Below, in pieces: positions 44,403-53,925 of a DNA stretch of 64,000 nucleotides; the first letter of the stretch is position 1; each line of letters opens with the position of its first letter. The notes under the pieces are model-generated. The model was not told where the DNA came from and ran no database searches. It saw nothing but the letters and a program-made list of their open reading frames with translations. Origin of the DNA: Mesoterricola sediminis. GTDB lineage: Bacteria; Acidobacteriota; Holophagae; Holophagales; Holophagaceae. The position numbers were made by a program, and so were the translations under genes. The stretch is from assembly GCF_030295425.1 (NCBI RefSeq), contig NZ_AP027081.1, forward strand, positions 3,517,001 through 3,581,000, given 5' to 3'.

Positions 44403-45740
44403 ATGGAAATCAAGTTCATCAAGTCTGAGAAGATGGAACTGGTTGGAGGCGCAGGGCTTGCCTTGGTGGGCCAGATCCTGAACCGGTGCACGACCCTGGG
44501 CAAGGATCTCACCCGGCAGTTCCCCAAGCGGACCGGAGCCGTGCCGACCGGCGACGTGGCTTTGGCCTACGTCGCAACCCTCTGCACGGGGAAGAGCGAC
44601 TTCGAGGCCGTCTCGACCCTGGAGGACAAGGTGCTCGCGCCGGAGAGCCTGGGCCTTCAGGCCTTCCCCTCGCCGGTCACCGTCCGGCAGCGGCTGGACG
44701 AAGGGGCGGACCTCTACATGCCCTACGTACAGAAAGCCACCGGCGACCTCCTACGCAAGAGCAAGGCCCCGATCACCGCCCTCTCCACCGGGCACGTGGC
44801 CCTGGACGTCGATGTCACCCCGCTGGACAACTCCAACTCCAAGAAGGAAGGCATCGGCTGGACCTACAAGCAATTCGAGGGCTACGCGCCCATCGCCGCC
44901 TACCTGGGCGAGGAGGGCTGGGCCCTGGGCTTCGAATTGCGGGAGGGGACCCAACACTCGCAGAAGGAGACCCCCGCGTTCCTGGCGCGGGTGAGCGCCC
45001 TCGCCAAGAAACTGGTGAGCGGGAGGAGGATCCTGCTCCGCATGGATTCCGGCAACGACGCATTGGAGAACTACGCCCTGGCTGCCGAGGAAGGCATCGA
45101 CTACCTGGTCAAGCACAACTGGCGCACGGAGAACCTGGAGGTCTGGGCGGACAAGGCCGCGGGCATGCCGGAATCCGCCTGGAGCCACCCCCGGGAAGGG
45201 AAGCGGGTGGTGCGCTTCTCGGAGCGGATGGAACGAACGGTGAAGTTCAAAGGCGAGGAAAGGGTTGTTCGCTACCGGATGGTGGTGGAGGTTTCCGAGC
45301 GCACCACGGACGCCAAGGGCAACGCCCTGCTGCTCCCCCTGGTGGGCGTGGATGCCTGGATCACCAGCCTGGACCTGCCGGAAGCCGACGTGGTCGCCAT
45401 CTACCGGGACCACGGCACGAGCGAGCAGTTCCATTCCGAGATGAAGGGAGAACTCGATCTGGAGCGGCTTCCCAGCGGCAAGTTCATGACCAACGCCCTC
45501 ATCCTGGAGATGGGCGTCCTGGCCTACAACGTCCTGCGCCTCATGGGGCAGATCGGCCTGAAGGGGTACAAGCAGCGGCACGAGAGCAAGCGTCGCCGCA
45601 TCCGGACGGTGATCCAGGAACTGCTGTGCGTGGCGGCACGGGTCGTTCACCACGCGGGCCAGGTGGCCTACAAGTTCGGGCGGACCTGTCTGGCCTTCGA
45701 CCGGCTGGTCCTGCTCCGAGCCCATTTCTGCGGCGCCTGA
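44403..45740 (+). mobile_element. IS1380-family transposase, apparently intact
   Basis: A 445-residue DDE transposase. ALDVDVTPLDNSN (first Asp), ILLRMDSGND (second Asp), and GTSEQFHSEMKGELDLE (Glu) are in the order expected for IS1380. The N-terminal TGDVALAYVATLCTGKSDFE also fits. The frame is uninterrupted. I could not identify terminal inverted repeats with confidence, so only the gene is delimited. It forms the left border of the AT-rich cargo block. Confidence 0.88.
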
Positions 45741-46076
45741 CGGCCTCCACGCTCTCGATCGGATGCCTCCAGAAACCACCGGCGTCAGGCCGGAGGACCA
45801 TCCGGAATTTGGGGTATCCCGCCAAACGCCCCTGTTTCCCGGCCCACGAAGGGACCGTGAAGGTGCGAAGGCGGCCTTCGACATCTCAACCCGGCGCCTG
45901 GTCGGCGACAATGGCCCCATTCGGAGCGTGTTCCGTCGGATCCCGCAGGGATCCGCACGGATTCACGATCTTGTGTACCTCATACTTGAAAAGTTTCATC
46001 AAGTTACTGATTTATTTGCTGGTTGTACGTATTGAAGGGCCGACTAATTTAAGTCACGCTACTTTCCGGGGAGCCG
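45741..46076. other. Transition into AT-rich DNA, no gene seen
   Basis: Between the transposase stop and the first cargo gene the composition drops sharply from about 45950 on. No convincing reading frame. The right end of the IS1380 element should lie here, and the promoter of the cargo genes may too. Confidence 0.5.
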
Positions 46077-46391
46077 ATGGATTTTGGTCTGTTCTCGGAG
46101 ACTCTATTTTTTCTTGCTATTGGCTCATTTCTATATAAGATGCCTCAAAACCCTGCTACCTTGACCACCCTTATCCGAGACAACAGTCGGGTAGCCCTTC
46201 TTTCTGGAGAGACAAGGTCTAGAATCACGAGCCTCCTGCTTGTCGGGTTGCTTCTGGGTGCAACCATCCCACCTGCTGCTGCCGACTGCCCTATGGTCAT
46301 TGGGTGCCAGCTGGTATCCGTAAAGATAGTTATTACCAAAAATGATAATGGCACCACCTCGTCTGTAACGGAAGTCACCTATCGCTGTTAG
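46077..46391 (+). CDS. Small secreted cysteine-containing peptide
   Basis: A 104-codon frame with GGGGAG just before ATG 46077; a second in-frame ATG is at 46140. The segment RITSLLLVGLLLGATIPPAAA is a strong signal peptide (about residues 49-69), leaving a ~35-residue exported part that starts DCPMVIGCQLVSV and ends VTYRC, with three Cys. No family recognised. It lies directly before a secreted protein and an FtsX-type permease, with which it probably forms one transcript; codon use is AT-rich like theirs. A peptide pheromone or bacteriocin-like product is conceivable, nothing more. Confidence 0.55.
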   Translation: MDFGLFSETLFFLAIGSFLYKMPQNPATLTTLIRDNSRVALLSGETRSRITSLLLVGLLLGATIPPAAADCPMVIGCQLVSVKIVITKNDNGTTSSVTEVTYRC

Positions 46392-46417
46392 TAACTAATA
46401 GAAGGATGGAGGGCTGT

Positions 46418-46891
46418 ATGGTTGTTTTTCCAATGCTCATCGGATTCGCTGCTGCAGCTGTTGTGCCAGAAATTCATAATGTGGCTGTTGTTCATCGTTT
46501 ATCGGTGAGTGGTTCGGTAGATACAAAATACCGCCCTCCATTCAATTACAAAGTTGTCTTCAAGGTCAAATCTTCCCGCCTGACCAGTGAAAGCCCGATA
46601 TACAAGGTACGGTTAGTCGTTAAGGAACCAAATTTTTCAAAATTGGAAACATTTCGCGACACAGACTGGTTGCAACTAGCGGTTAATGAAGACCTGAAAA
46701 AGCCTGTTGAATTAGAGATCTTCGAATGCAAGATGATAGATCGTGACGGAAGAGAAATTATTAACCTGTCACACCCCGAGTCGCCCAAACTATTTGTTTA
46801 TCGGAATCTAAACCTGATAACTTTCTCTATAGACATCAAGCTTCCCGGAGCCTTTAGGGTTACATCAGAATTGAACCTTACCCCAAACTAG
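46418..46891 (+). CDS. Hypothetical secreted protein of the AT-rich block
   Basis: A 157-residue protein; ATG 46418 has GGAGGG at 6-bp spacing (an upstream ATG at 46406 overlaps that site). Signal peptide MVVFPMLIGFAAAAVV, then a beta-rich body (YKVVFKVKSSRLTSE, IYKVRLVVKEPNF, VELEIFECKMIDRDG). No family recognised. It is followed after 8 bp by the permease gene. Confidence 0.65.
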   Translation: MVVFPMLIGFAAAAVVPEIHNVAVVHRLSVSGSVDTKYRPPFNYKVVFKVKSSRLTSESPIYKVRLVVKEPNFSKLETFRDTDWLQLAVNEDLKKPVELEIFECKMIDRDGREIINLSHPESPKLFVYRNLNLITFSIDIKLPGAFRVTSELNLTPN

Positions 46892-46899
46892 GACTTCAG

Positions 46900-49302
46900 G
46901 TGACCGAGAATACATCGTCAAATCCTTGTGGGATTGCATTGGCATTCCTTTTAAAGTTATTTGAGGCCGGCTACCGTGGACGGCGCTTGATCCTCATTTC
47001 TTCACTTCTTTTGTCCTTTGGGCTCGGCACGGTTGGCGTCTTTGCAGCAGTCCTGCTTGCTTTTGGGCGAGAGCCCATTCCGGTGCGAGATCCAGGATGT
47101 TTAGGAGTCATCCGGGTTTATCGGGGCGGGAAGGACACCGCTTCTATGTCCGAACCAGATCTTTTGGATCTAAAGGCCGAAGGAGATTTGTTTCAATTTG
47201 TATCATCCTACCGGGTTGATTTTATGGCCGTTGGGGTGAAAGGCATAGGCAAGGCAGCGCGTATAGCGTCCGTCTCGGACGGATTCTTTAAATGCCTCGG
47301 GATCCTCCCTAGTTATGGGGTTATTGATGTAGACGACGATCATTTTGTATTTGTTAGCAATCGCTGGTGGAAACAGCACCTTCAAAGCGATACCGGGGTT
47401 ATCGGGAATGTTCTTACCATCAATCAAGTTCCTTTTGTTATTCGTGCCATTCTTCCTGAAGGATTCAACGGGATTGTGCCCGATGAGTATATAGATTTAT
47501 GGATTTCCGACTCCGCAAGAAATGGGATAGAGATAGCCACCGGCGCCCTTGACTTAAGGACGAACCGGGGAGCAAGGACCAAGCGTGATGTAATTGCAAG
47601 AACCCATCGCGGCGCATCCCAAAAGGGAATTGAACAGAGACTTGCCAAGTTATCCCAAGTATTGCAGACAGAATACCCGGAAACAAATAGAAATATTGAG
47701 TTTAGATGGGAATCTTATTCATCCTATCGACTAGCGTCAATTCGTAGGGTTATCCCCAATCCTGCAACAATTTTAGCGGCCGGAATTACAATCCTGGCCT
47801 TAGTTATATTGAATATGGCGTGTCTACACATCATTTATGGCAGAGCGCGAATTGGGAATCTGGCGATTCGGATGGCTCTAGGCGCAAGTTTTTTTGAAGG
47901 CATTCAAACAAACATTTTTGAAGTTTTCTATATTTGGCTCCTTGGCATTGGCGGCGGGGTGGCGGTTTCGCTTCTAGGGGCAAAAGCAATCTTTGCACTT
48001 GCCCCCATTAAGGATACTAGTTTTATTCCCGTTCTGGCTCCGAATTGGACCTTGATTACTTTTTTGTCTGTCTTTTCGTTGCTGGGGACTTTGGCTGGAG
48101 TATTCCCGGCGATTAAAATGTTGTGTCAAGTTGATCTTGTATCCGCTTTGGGGAATGGGTCCAAGGGTTCTTCGCGCCATGGAGCCAAGAGTCTTGGAAT
48201 GACAATCATGATTCAATTTGCAGTGTGCATATCACTGCTGGCAGGGACATTAACTGCATTTGCCTCCTTGCAGGCCGGATTTAATAAGCCTATTGGTTTG
48301 AATCCCGAGGGCCTTTGGACAGGATATTTTGAGCCCGGCGCACAAGGCAAAACACCTATAGAAGTGCAATTGTTAGCAAAAAAAGCAATGGATCGAGCGC
48401 TAAAAATACCAGAAGTAAGAGATGCCTGCATAATGTCCTATGCCCCATTGCAAGGTAAACTCACAATAGTTTCAATTCCCCATCCATCAACCGGAATTAT
48501 TGAATTTATTTCAGTAGCCCAGGTTAGCCCTGGTTTAATTAAAACTCTCGGCGGCATCTTTGTTCGCGGTGAGGATCTAAAAGTGGGTCAGCAGGGTTGC
48601 TTGATATGTGAGTCGCTCGCAAATCATTGGTGGCCCGGACAAGACCCGGTAGGCGTGTCTATCAATGCCTATGGGAAGCAATTGACCATCGTCGGAGTTT
48701 TCAAGAATATCCCCTTGGCTTCCATTTCGGCCACGGAAATGCCGACTGTTCTCATTCCCTTTGAACTAGGTAATCCGTCAAGCTTTTCGATACTAGCTAG
48801 AGGCAAAGGTAACCTCGAAGTTAAGCTCACAGCAGCCTTAAATGGCATAGATGCTCAGGTTCCAACTCTAGGGGTTCGGAAATTCACGGACCTTTTGGGG
48901 GCACAATTACACTATCAGAGGCTTGGGTCTTGGGTTCTTGGAGTCCTCACCTTCGCAACACTTGTTCTTACCATAATTGGATCTTGGGGACTTGGCAATT
49001 TGGTCATTCAAGAGCGGCAACAGGAACTGAATATCCGCATGGCCCTTGGCGCAACTCCTAATTCGCTGCTTCAGCTTGTCTTAATGTATATTTCGGGATG
49101 GCTGGTCAAGGGCCTTGTAATTGGCCTATTGGCGACCTTGATATTAGGTCTGTGTTTAACGACAAGGCTCTATGGCTTCCCTTCTCCCCCTTGGGTCCAG
49201 CTCTGGCTTTGCTCCGGTTTGTTATTTGTCGCATCACTCCTGGGCGCATTTTTTTCCGTGCACCGGGGCGTAATCCTTGACCCTTCAAAATTATTGAGCT
49301 GA
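46900..49302 (+). CDS. FtsX/MacB-type permease of the ADOP kind (orphan)
   Basis: An 800-residue membrane protein starting at GTG 46900. It has one N-terminal helix (~28-55), a MacB-like periplasmic domain (~75-270), three helices (~290-420), a helix (~432-455), a second periplasmic domain (~470-655), and three C-terminal helices (~670-790). GNLAIRMALGASFFEGI and QELNIRMALGATPNSLLQLV are the paired FtsX motifs. This duplicated plan without an ATPase is typical of acidobacterial duplicated orphan permeases. Strongly AT-rich compared with the rest of the window, so acquired or moved. Substrate unknown. Confidence 0.85.
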   Translation: MTENTSSNPCGIALAFLLKLFEAGYRGRRLILISSLLLSFGLGTVGVFAAVLLAFGREPIPVRDPGCLGVIRVYRGGKDTASMSEPDLLDLKAEGDLFQFVSSYRVDFMAVGVKGIGKAARIASVSDGFFKCLGILPSYGVIDVDDDHFVFVSNRWWKQHLQSDTGVIGNVLTINQVPFVIRAILPEGFNGIVPDEYIDLWISDSARNGIEIATGALDLRTNRGARTKRDVIARTHRGASQKGIEQRLAKLSQVLQTEYPETNRNIEFRWESYSSYRLASIRRVIPNPATILAAGITILALVILNMACLHIIYGRARIGNLAIRMALGASFFEGIQTNIFEVFYIWLLGIGGGVAVSLLGAKAIFALAPIKDTSFIPVLAPNWTLITFLSVFSLLGTLAGVFPAIKMLCQVDLVSALGNGSKGSSRHGAKSLGMTIMIQFAVCISLLAGTLTAFASLQAGFNKPIGLNPEGLWTGYFEPGAQGKTPIEVQLLAKKAMDRALKIPEVRDACIMSYAPLQGKLTIVSIPHPSTGIIEFISVAQVSPGLIKTLGGIFVRGEDLKVGQQGCLICESLANHWWPGQDPVGVSINAYGKQLTIVGVFKNIPLASISATEMPTVLIPFELGNPSSFSILARGKGNLEVKLTAALNGIDAQVPTLGVRKFTDLLGAQLHYQRLGSWVLGVLTFATLVLTIIGSWGLGNLVIQERQQELNIRMALGATPNSLLQLVLMYISGWLVKGLVIGLLATLILGLCLTTRLYGFPSPPWVQLWLCSGLLFVASLLGAFFSVHRGVILDPSKLLS

Positions 49303-49685
49303 GAATGGGATAGAGCAGTTCTGCAATGTAAGTGGGTGAAGCAAATTTTATCCTTCACACGGAGATGGTAATCGCTTCTCGCCACAATTGTGTCGCGGAA
49401 CCGGTCCTTTCTTGAACGGCGGGATGGGGTTTCAAGAGTTGAGTCCAGTCTTTTCTGCAAGTTCGCTCCAGTAGGGATTTCCTGAGACTTGGGAGGTCTG
49501 CCGAAGGCGGACCCCGACCGGCATGAATCCGCTGCTGCTGATCACCCGCTGTGGGGAATGTGGAGAACGCGCAGCGGTCTCCAGGCGCAGCTCGAGGCGG
49601 TGGGATGGCGGTGGGCAGGCCCGTAGGGTGGTTGTGTACAAAGGTTTCTGTATGTTAGTCGATCCTGCGAAACCCCTCCCGGCAT
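49303..49685. other. Non-coding stretch between permease and IS5 remnant
   Basis: Composition returns to high GC near 49500. Short open frames exist on both strands but none has a start site or recognisable protein. Probably IS debris. Confidence 0.4.
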
Positions 49686-49907
49686 TCAGAGGGCCCCAGA
49701 GGCCTCCCGATCGAGCCGGAGCACCTCCAGGTGACGACAGAGGGCTTGTAGGGCCTCCCAGGCGTTGCCGGTGAGCATGTACAAAAGGGCCCTGAGGCGG
49801 GCCAGGATCTTCCAGAGGTTGTGCCCGGCCCCGCAGAGGATCGCGTTGATCGCGTCCCCTGCCATGCCTTTGAGGAAGTTCCGTCCCAGCAACCCGTCTG
49901 CTTTCAT
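49686..49907 (-). pseudogene. C-terminal fragment of an IS5-family transposase
   Basis: Seventy-three codons read MKADGLLGRNFLKGMAGDA then INAILCGAGHNLWKILARLR, the conserved end of IS5-group transposases (LGRN(F/Y)LKG...GDxxNAxLCGAGHNxRKI). The catalytic part is absent; the upstream DNA does not continue it. Confidence 0.8.
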
Positions 49908-50014
49908 CCTGACCTAAGCGCCGCCAACCAATTTCCCGCCTGAAACCCGCGTCATTTCTGGGAATTCGTCGCCACCTGCGATCACCCAATGGGTGCAGAG
50001 CCAGGAGTGGTGCG

Positions 50015-51346
50015 GTGTTCGAGATCGAGGGAATGAAGGTGGAGTTTGGCCGTCCGGTTTCTACAGATGGCGGCGTGGTGTTTGTGGCCCGGCGGATCCG
50101 CAGGTCCGCATGGTTCCGTGCCCTCCTTGCCGAACTGCTGCCGGTCATCTGTGCGATGAACGGTGATCGATATGGGTTCGCCGCGGAGCCCAAGCTGAAA
50201 CGGAAATTGGTCGCCCTGATCGCCGGCATGGCGATGGGCTACCGCTCCGGCAAGGAGATCGCTGATGTCATCGGGGCCGACCGCCTTTGGCGGGAAATGC
50301 TCGGCGGGCGGGTCCCCTAGATCGATCTGTCCCGGCTCATTCAGGTCCTCTCCGGCCGCGGGCAAACGGCTCTGGACAAGGCCCTGGCAGGGTCGGCCGC
50401 CGATGGAGGGCGTCCCCTGCACTTGGATGGCGACTCCAGCCTCCTCGAATTGCACGGCAAGCAGGAGGGCGGAGCCTGGAATGGGCATTACAAGGACTTC
50501 GGCTATCACGCCGGATGACTCCTTGATCGCTCCGGCAGGCTCGCGGCCTTGTGGCTGATGGAGGGAAATGCCCATACAGCCCGGGGGCAGGCCGAGCGCC
50601 TGACCTGGATGCTGGAGGCCGGCCTTCCGGTGGCCTCCTACCGGGGCGACGCCGGAATGCTCAGCGCCCGGCTCATGAAGCTCCTGAACCAAGGCGGAGT
50701 GGACTTCACCATGCGCCTGCACGCCAATTCGAAGCTCGACGAACTGGCCCAGGATCTTTGTCCCGCCATTCCAAAGATGGGTGGGGCGGTGGCCTTCTCC
50801 GAGTTCCCATACCGGGCTGGAACCTGGGATCGGGAGCGGCGCGTGGTGGTCAAGTTCCAGGTGCCCCAGGACGAGAACGGTGCGCCTGCCCTGTTCACGG
50901 AGAACTTCTACTTCGTGACAACCCGCGAGGACGCTCCTGCGGAGGTCGTGGAGCATTACCTGGCCAGGGGCGAGGCGGAGCGCAGGATCGGAGAGTTCAA
51001 GGCGGCCTTCGAGCCCACCTTCCGGCACGCGGAGATGGACAAGAACCAGGTGTGGGCCAGCCTCCTGGCCCTGGCCCACAATGTCCTGGTGGACCTCCGG
51101 GAGCGCGTGAAGGGCGAACCGGAACTGAAGCCCAGGCCCAGCCTCAAGCCTCTCCGAGGCGGTTCGGGCTGGTCCGTCCTCGCCACCACCTACCAGTCCT
51201 CGCCGGTCCTGCCGAGCTTGGCCCGGTTCCGGGCCTTCACCCTCAAGCTGGCGAATGCCATCATGTGCCACGCTCGGCTACAGGTCCTGCGCCTCCATCC
51301 TCAGCATCTGAAGCCGGCCTGGCCATTCGCGCTCGCCCCGGCCTAA
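50015..51346 (+). pseudogene. IS1380-family transposase with two in-frame stops
   Basis: One frame from GTG 50015 to 51346 encodes an IS1380-type transposase of ~443 codons, broken by TAG at 50318 and TGA at 50516. The pieces read GYRSGKEIADVIGADRLWRE, LHLDGDSSLLELHGKQEG (first Asp), ASYRGDAGMLSARLMKLLNQ and RGEAERRIGEFKAAFEP (Glu). Both stops are one transition from sense codons (CAG to TAG, CGA to TGA). It differs clearly from the intact copy at 44403, so it is another IS. It forms the right border of the AT-rich cargo. Confidence 0.85.
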
Positions 51347-51636
51347 AGGCCATCGAGCACCCTACCGGCCGCGAGATCACCACAACATGAAGCCCTTGGC
51401 GGCTCGGCGAGGCGCAGGCTTGTTTTGGCGCGGGGCCATGAGTTGCTCAATACGCCGGTTCAAGGCCAATGGATTTGCGCTCGAAGGTGCGCTGAGCAGC
51501 TTGGTTTGGCGTTAACTGGGCCTTAGGTCAGGTTCAAGGCATGGGTTCGATGAATTGCGAGAACTGAGAACATGAGTGGTTCTGTGGCCTCCCTTCACAT
51601 CGCGTCGCTAGACTTCCGCATGGAGGCCCCGGGCCG
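51347..51636. other. Leader region of the first rpn gene
   Basis: No gene. The last ~65 bp (from the ATGAGTGG at 51572) resemble the leaders of the other three rpn copies, including the CCGGGCCG just before the GTG. The small ORF present before copies 2-4 is absent here. Confidence 0.5.
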
Positions 51637-52560
51637 GTGCGCATCGCCAACCCCATCTATGACGTGGTGTTCAAGTACCTCCTCGACGACGAGAAGGTGG
51701 CCCGGCTCGTGCTGTCCGCCCTCCTGGGCAAGGAGGTGCTCGAGCTGCAGTTCCGGCCCACGGAAGTGCACCACGAGGCGGCCCGCCCCGACGCCACCCA
51801 GCTCCTGGTCTTGCGCATGGACTTTGCCGCCACGGTGCGCATGGAGGACGGCAGCCGCAAGCTGGTCCTGATCGAGATCCAGAAGGCCCGCAGCGCCTGG
51901 GACGTGCAGAGGTTCCGGCGCTACCTGGGCTCCAACTACGCCAGCCCGGAGAACGTCTACCTGGATCCGGAAGGCAAGAAGCACGCGTTGCCCATCGTGA
52001 CCATCTACTTCCTGGGCGAAGGCCTGGAGTGCGTCGACGTGCCGGTGCTGAAGATCAACCGGCACTACCTGGACGTGGCCACGGGCGAGGAGGTGAAGAT
52101 CACCGATCCCTTCGTGGAGGCGCTCACGCACGACGCCATCGTGGTCCAGGTCAACCGCCTGAAGAACCGCCGGCGCACCGAGCTTGAGCGGCTGCTGGAA
52201 GTGTTCGACCAGGGCCTGGCGTCCCGGACGGACCCGCACCTGCTGGACATCCTGGAGGAAAACTTCCCGGAGCGCCATCGCGAGGTGCTTCGTCGCCTCC
52301 TGCGCGCCAGCGCCGAACAGGAGGTGCGCGAGAAGATGGACGTGGAGGACGACATGCTGGCCGCGATCCGGGACCAGGCCCGGGAATCCTCGGACCTGCG
52401 CCAGGTCGTGGCCGACCAGGCACAAGCCTTGGCCGAGAAGGACCAGGCCTTGGCCGAGAAGGACCAGGCCCTGGCCGACCAGTCTCAGGCTCTGACTGAG
52501 AAGGACCGCCTAATCGCCGAACTGAAGCAACGCATAGGGCAACCGCCTCCTGGGCGGTAG
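51637..52560 (+). CDS. Rpn family recombination-promoting nuclease, copy 1
   Basis: A 307-residue PD-(D/E)xK nuclease (PDDEXK-type transposase-like) starting at GTG 51637. NPIYDVVFKYLLDDEK opens the fold; D62 and E80-x-Q82-K83 (LIEIQKA) form the active site, followed by YASPENVY. Residues ~175-245 are alpha-helical. The C-terminus is a coiled coil of seven-residue units (EKDQALA twice, then DQSQALT) ending IGQPPPGR. Family members act as DNA nucleases with toxic, anti-phage and recombination effects. An internal start at 52354 could yield the coiled coil alone. Confidence 0.92.
   Translation: MRIANPIYDVVFKYLLDDEKVARLVLSALLGKEVLELQFRPTEVHHEAARPDATQLLVLRMDFAATVRMEDGSRKLVLIEIQKARSAWDVQRFRRYLGSNYASPENVYLDPEGKKHALPIVTIYFLGEGLECVDVPVLKINRHYLDVATGEEVKITDPFVEALTHDAIVVQVNRLKNRRRTELERLLEVFDQGLASRTDPHLLDILEENFPERHREVLRRLLRASAEQEVREKMDVEDDMLAAIRDQARESSDLRQVVADQAQALAEKDQALAEKDQALADQSQALTEKDRLIAELKQRIGQPPPGR
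52354..52560 (+). CDS. Possible intragenic short product (RpnS-like) of copy 1
   Basis: GGAGG with 5-bp spacing precedes an in-frame ATG at 52354; the product would be 68 residues (MLAAIRDQARESSDLRQVV plus the heptads). In known Rpn systems a separately translated C-terminal protein dimerises and blocks the full-length toxin. Translation here is inferred from the site only. The equivalent ATGs in copies 2-4 are at 53704 (47 residues), 54991 (75) and 56362 (61). Confidence 0.5.
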   Translation: MLAAIRDQARESSDLRQVVADQAQALAEKDQALAEKDQALADQSQALTEKDRLIAELKQRIGQPPPGR

Positions 52561-52638
52561 TCCCCCATGTCCTGAAGCCAGGTGGGACGCGGGCTCTCGA
52601 AGATGGACTTCCCGTACGCGTGACTCCCGCGTGATTTA

Positions 52639-52872
52639 ATGATTTCTTTTGATTTACGAAGGATTTCAAGGAGGCCCAATCGGATCGATCAAGGTGGGTT
52701 CATCCACTACGATGGAATGGTGAATGGCAGGCGATTTTGCGGAAACACCGGCCATCGGGACAAGAAGCAGGCCGCCATCTGGGTGGCCGACTTCAAGGCC
52801 GAGGTGCGAAAGGAGAGGGCCAACGAGGCCATCGCCAGGAAGGTTTTCCTGGAGGCGGAGGCTGCCAAGTAG
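52639..52872 (+). CDS. Array small ORF, unit 1
   Basis: Seventy-seven codons from ATG 52639: a basic start (MISFDLRRISRRPNRIDQGG), then VNGRRFCGNTGHRDKKQ and a helical charged end (VRKERANEAIARKVFLEAEA). No Shine-Dalgarno precedes ATG 52639; an internal ATG at 52721 before VNGRRF is also possible. It may instead be non-coding spacer DNA that is conserved because the units were recently copied. No family recognised. Confidence 0.4.
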   Translation: MISFDLRRISRRPNRIDQGGFIHYDGMVNGRRFCGNTGHRDKKQAAIWVADFKAEVRKERANEAIARKVFLEAEAAK

Positions 52873-52986
52873 CCTGCAAGGTCCGGTTCGCCGCTTCCGA
52901 GGCGTGACGAGAGCCAAGAGCATGAGTCGTTCCGTGGCTTCTCCTCGCGGAGGGTCGCTAGACTTCCCCCGGGAGGTCCCGGGCCG

Positions 52987-53847
52987 GTGCGCATCGCCAA
53001 CCCCATCTATGACGTGGTGTTCAAGTACCTCCTCGACGACGAGAAGGTGGCCCGGCTCGTGCTTTCCGCCCTCCTGGGCAAGGAGGTGCTCGAATTGCAG
53101 TTCCGGCCCACGGAAGTGCACCACGAGGCGGCCCGGCCCGACGCCACCCAGCTCCTGGTCCTGCGCATGGACTTCGCCGCCACCGTGCGCATGGAGGACG
53201 GCAGCCGCAAGCTGGTCCTGATCGAGATCCAGAAGGCCCGCAGCGCCTGGGATGTGCAGCGGTTCCGGCGCTACCTGGGCAACAACTACGCCAGCCCGGA
53301 GAACGTCTACGTGGATCAGGAAGGCAAGAAGCACGCGTTGCCCATCGTGACCATCTACTTCCTGGGCGAAGGCCTGGAGTGCGTCGACGTGCCGGTGCTG
53401 AAGATCAACCGGCACTACCTGGACGTGGCCACGGGCGAGGAGGTGAAGATCACCGATCCCTTCGTGGAGGCGCTCACGCACGACGCCATCGTGGTCCAGG
53501 TCAACCGCCTGAAGAACCGCCGGCGCACCGAGCTTGAGCGGCTGCTGGAAGTGTTCGACCAGGGCCTGGCGTCCCGGACGGACCCGCACCTGCTGGACAT
53601 CCTGGAGGAAAACTTCCCGGAGCGCCATCGCGAGGTGCTTCGTCGCCTCCTGCGCGCCAGCGCCGAACAGGAGGTGCGCGAGAAGATGGACGTGGAGGAC
53701 GACATGCTGGCCGCGATCCGGGACCAGGCCCGGGAGTCCTCTGACCTGCGCCAGGTCGTGGCCGACCAGGCTCAGGCTCTGGCTGAGAAAGACCGCCTAA
53801 TCGCCGAACTGAAGCAACGCATAGGGCAACTGCCTCCTGGGCGGTAG
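52987..53847 (+). CDS. Rpn family nuclease, copy 2 (shortest coiled coil)
   Basis: A 286-residue version, identical to copy 1 in the active-site region (D62, E80-x-Q82-K83). It differs at a few residues (GNNYAS, YVDQEG). The C-terminal coiled coil lacks three heptads: QAQALAEKD runs straight into RLIAELKQRIG. The internal GGAGG/ATG at 53704 is kept. Confidence 0.92.
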   Translation: MRIANPIYDVVFKYLLDDEKVARLVLSALLGKEVLELQFRPTEVHHEAARPDATQLLVLRMDFAATVRMEDGSRKLVLIEIQKARSAWDVQRFRRYLGNNYASPENVYVDQEGKKHALPIVTIYFLGEGLECVDVPVLKINRHYLDVATGEEVKITDPFVEALTHDAIVVQVNRLKNRRRTELERLLEVFDQGLASRTDPHLLDILEENFPERHREVLRRLLRASAEQEVREKMDVEDDMLAAIRDQARESSDLRQVVADQAQALAEKDRLIAELKQRIGQLPPGR

Positions 53848-53925
53848 TCCCCCATGGCCCGAAGCGAGGTGGGACGCGGGCCTCCGAAGGTGGGCCCCTC
53901 GTACGCATGACTCCCGGGTGGCTTA

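Noticed and set aside
45763-46035. A 90-codon frame after the IS1380-type transposase
   Set aside because: No start site, crosses a sharp composition change, no recognisable protein.
49432-50229. A 265-codon minus-strand frame across IS debris
   Set aside because: It spans two different transposase remnants on both strands and has a mixed, non-protein-like composition.
50318-50518. Stop codons TAG/TGA considered as pyrrolysine/selenocysteine recoding
   Set aside because: No conserved position in the transposase family, no recoding element seen, and simple C-to-T mutations explain both.
51572-51640. Short upstream ORF overlapping the start of each rpn gene (MSRSVASPRGG-like)
   Set aside because: It runs out of frame into rpn, lacks a ribosome-binding site, and sequence identity between units already explains its conservation.
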